From Nitrospirae bacterium GWC2_42_7 (GTDB taxonomy: Bacteria; Nitrospirota; Thermodesulfovibrionia; Thermodesulfovibrionales; UBA6898): a stretch of DNA of 6,691 nt. Both the position numbers and the translations under genes were made by a program. The stretch spans positions 1-6,691 of the forward strand of contig MHDW01000092.1 of the NCBI GenBank assembly GCA_001803645.1, given 5' to 3'. The notes beneath the pieces are model-generated. The model was given only the letters and a program-made list of their open reading frames with translations. It made no database searches and was not told the DNA's origin. The first letter of the stretch is position 1. Each line of letters opens with the position of its first letter. Below, piece after piece: positions 6,362 to 6,691 of the stretch.

Positions 6362-6513
6362 AGTTGATTGCCAATGTAACTTACTATATTTTATAACTTT
6401 TTAAAAGTGCACACTTCTGTGAGTAGTTGATTACAGCGCAATTTTTATTTTTTGGACGGATTTTGATGACATTGATAAATTAATCAACTTGTCACCCTCT
6501 TTCCACTCCAGCA

Positions 6514-6559
6514 AATCAGAAGAGGATGAAACAACAGGCTTTATGCCTGTCTCCTGATT
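6514..6559 (+). other. Two-tier stem-loop upstream of the 6655 gene
   Basis: An inner hairpin, ACAGGC (6534-6539), loop TTTAT, GCCTGT (6545-6550), sits inside an outer stem AATCAG (6514-6519) with CTGATT (6554-6559), which extends by further pairs after one mismatch. One strand carries about ten unpaired bases between the tiers. No U-run follows, and I cannot match it to a known riboswitch; it may be an operator, a small RNA element or incidental. Confidence 0.4.
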
Positions 6560-6563
6560 CAGT

Positions 6564-6569
6564 TATAAT
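6564..6569 (+). promoter_or_regulatory. Candidate -10 box for the 6655 gene
   Basis: A perfect TATAAT, about 85 bases before the TTG start. The hexamer at the expected -35 distance (TTATGC, 6541-6546) is poor and lies inside the hairpin, so an activator would probably be needed if this is a true promoter. Confidence 0.35.
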
Positions 6570-6654
6570 CTAAACATCACGATTCTTTTAAAGCAGTATG
6601 CATGAACTGAATAGAAGAACGATATTTGAGTAAAACGGTCCGGAGGTGTTGAAC

Positions 6655-6691
6655 TTGTCGATCAAAAAGTTCCTTTTTATAGCAATTACAG
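6655..6691 (+). CDS. Start of a gene with a signal-peptide-like N-terminus (3' end missing)
   Basis: TTG at 6655 reads MSIKKFLFIAIT before the window ends: two lysines followed by a hydrophobic run, as in the beginning of a signal peptide or membrane anchor. GGAGGTG (6642-6648) stands 6 bases before the TTG, an excellent ribosome-binding site that decides the start. In-frame GTG and TTG codons at 6646 and 6649 overlap that site and are unlikely starts. The product cannot be named from 12 residues. Confidence 0.65.
   Translation, partial: MSIKKFLFIAIT

Larger units (their letters stand above)
6362..6654. other. Divergent intergenic region with short repeats
   Basis: It separates the minus-strand nuclease-like unit from the plus-strand gene starting at 6655. 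AGTTGATT occurs at 6362-6369 and 6425-6432, and inverted as AATCAACT at 6482-6489. AAGTG-CA-CACTT (6405-6416) is a perfect 5-2-5 dyad. AT-rich -10-like hexamers for the minus strand lie at 6395-6390 (TATAAA) and 6388-6383 (TATAGT), both with poor -35 boxes. No reading frame looks coding between 6370 and 6640. Confidence 0.4.

Noticed and set aside
6514..6559. Known riboswitch class
   Set aside because: I compared the loops by memory with c-di-GMP, TPP, cobalamin, SAM, fluoride, preQ1 and guanidine types and found none of their conserved cores.

Overview
This is a bacterial window, shown by Shine-Dalgarno sites, one intrinsic-type terminator, GTG/TTG starts and bacterial protein families. Base composition is moderate and AT-leaning. 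Exported HEAT-repeat proteins, DUF2007-type domains, Cys-rich ArsR regulators and degenerate pyrimidine heptamer arrays between genes would suit an anaerobic or environmental lineage such as Nitrospirota or Desulfobacterota. That placement is a guess; there is no rRNA or other phylogenetic marker here.

Layout. (1) Positions 1-642 (+) hold the 3' end of a divergent SecY-like translocon gene. Its C-terminus carries a DUF2007-type signal-transducer domain instead of the usual short tail. (2) Positions 663-697 are a short 7-bp-period array. (3) Positions 775-2904 (+) encode a 709-residue exported protein: signal peptide, carboxypeptidase-regulatory-like beta-sandwich, linker, then 13 HEAT repeats. 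A strong stem-loop follows directly. (4) Positions 3548-2972 (-) are a two-gene unit: a Cys-rich ArsR-family repressor and a 55-residue protein with eight cysteines. The 55-residue gene is easy to overlook, but it has a near-perfect ribosome-binding site. A TTGACA/17/TATTCT promoter lies so close that the repressor mRNA may be leaderless. (5) Positions 3616-3783 are a much larger array of the same heptamer family, followed by about 230 bases with no recognisable gene. (6) Positions 6155-4017 (-) encode a 712-residue protein with a PD-(D/E)XK nuclease-like core in the middle and a zinc-binding SEC-C motif at its extreme C-terminus. A small coding-looking stretch, apparently frameshifted, abuts its start codon. 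(7) Positions 6362-6654 are a divergent intergenic region with short repeats and a two-tier hairpin. (8) From 6655 (+) a new gene starts with TTG and what looks like a signal peptide; the window ends after 12 codons.

How they fit together. The best-supported functional unit is the ArsR/Cys-rich pair, probably a thiol, metal or metalloid sensing switch with a small thiol-rich effector. The nuclease/SEC-C gene resembles accessory or defence-type genes in architecture, but no partner system is visible. The SecY-like and HEAT genes share a strand and both concern the cell envelope, but nothing shows that they work together.
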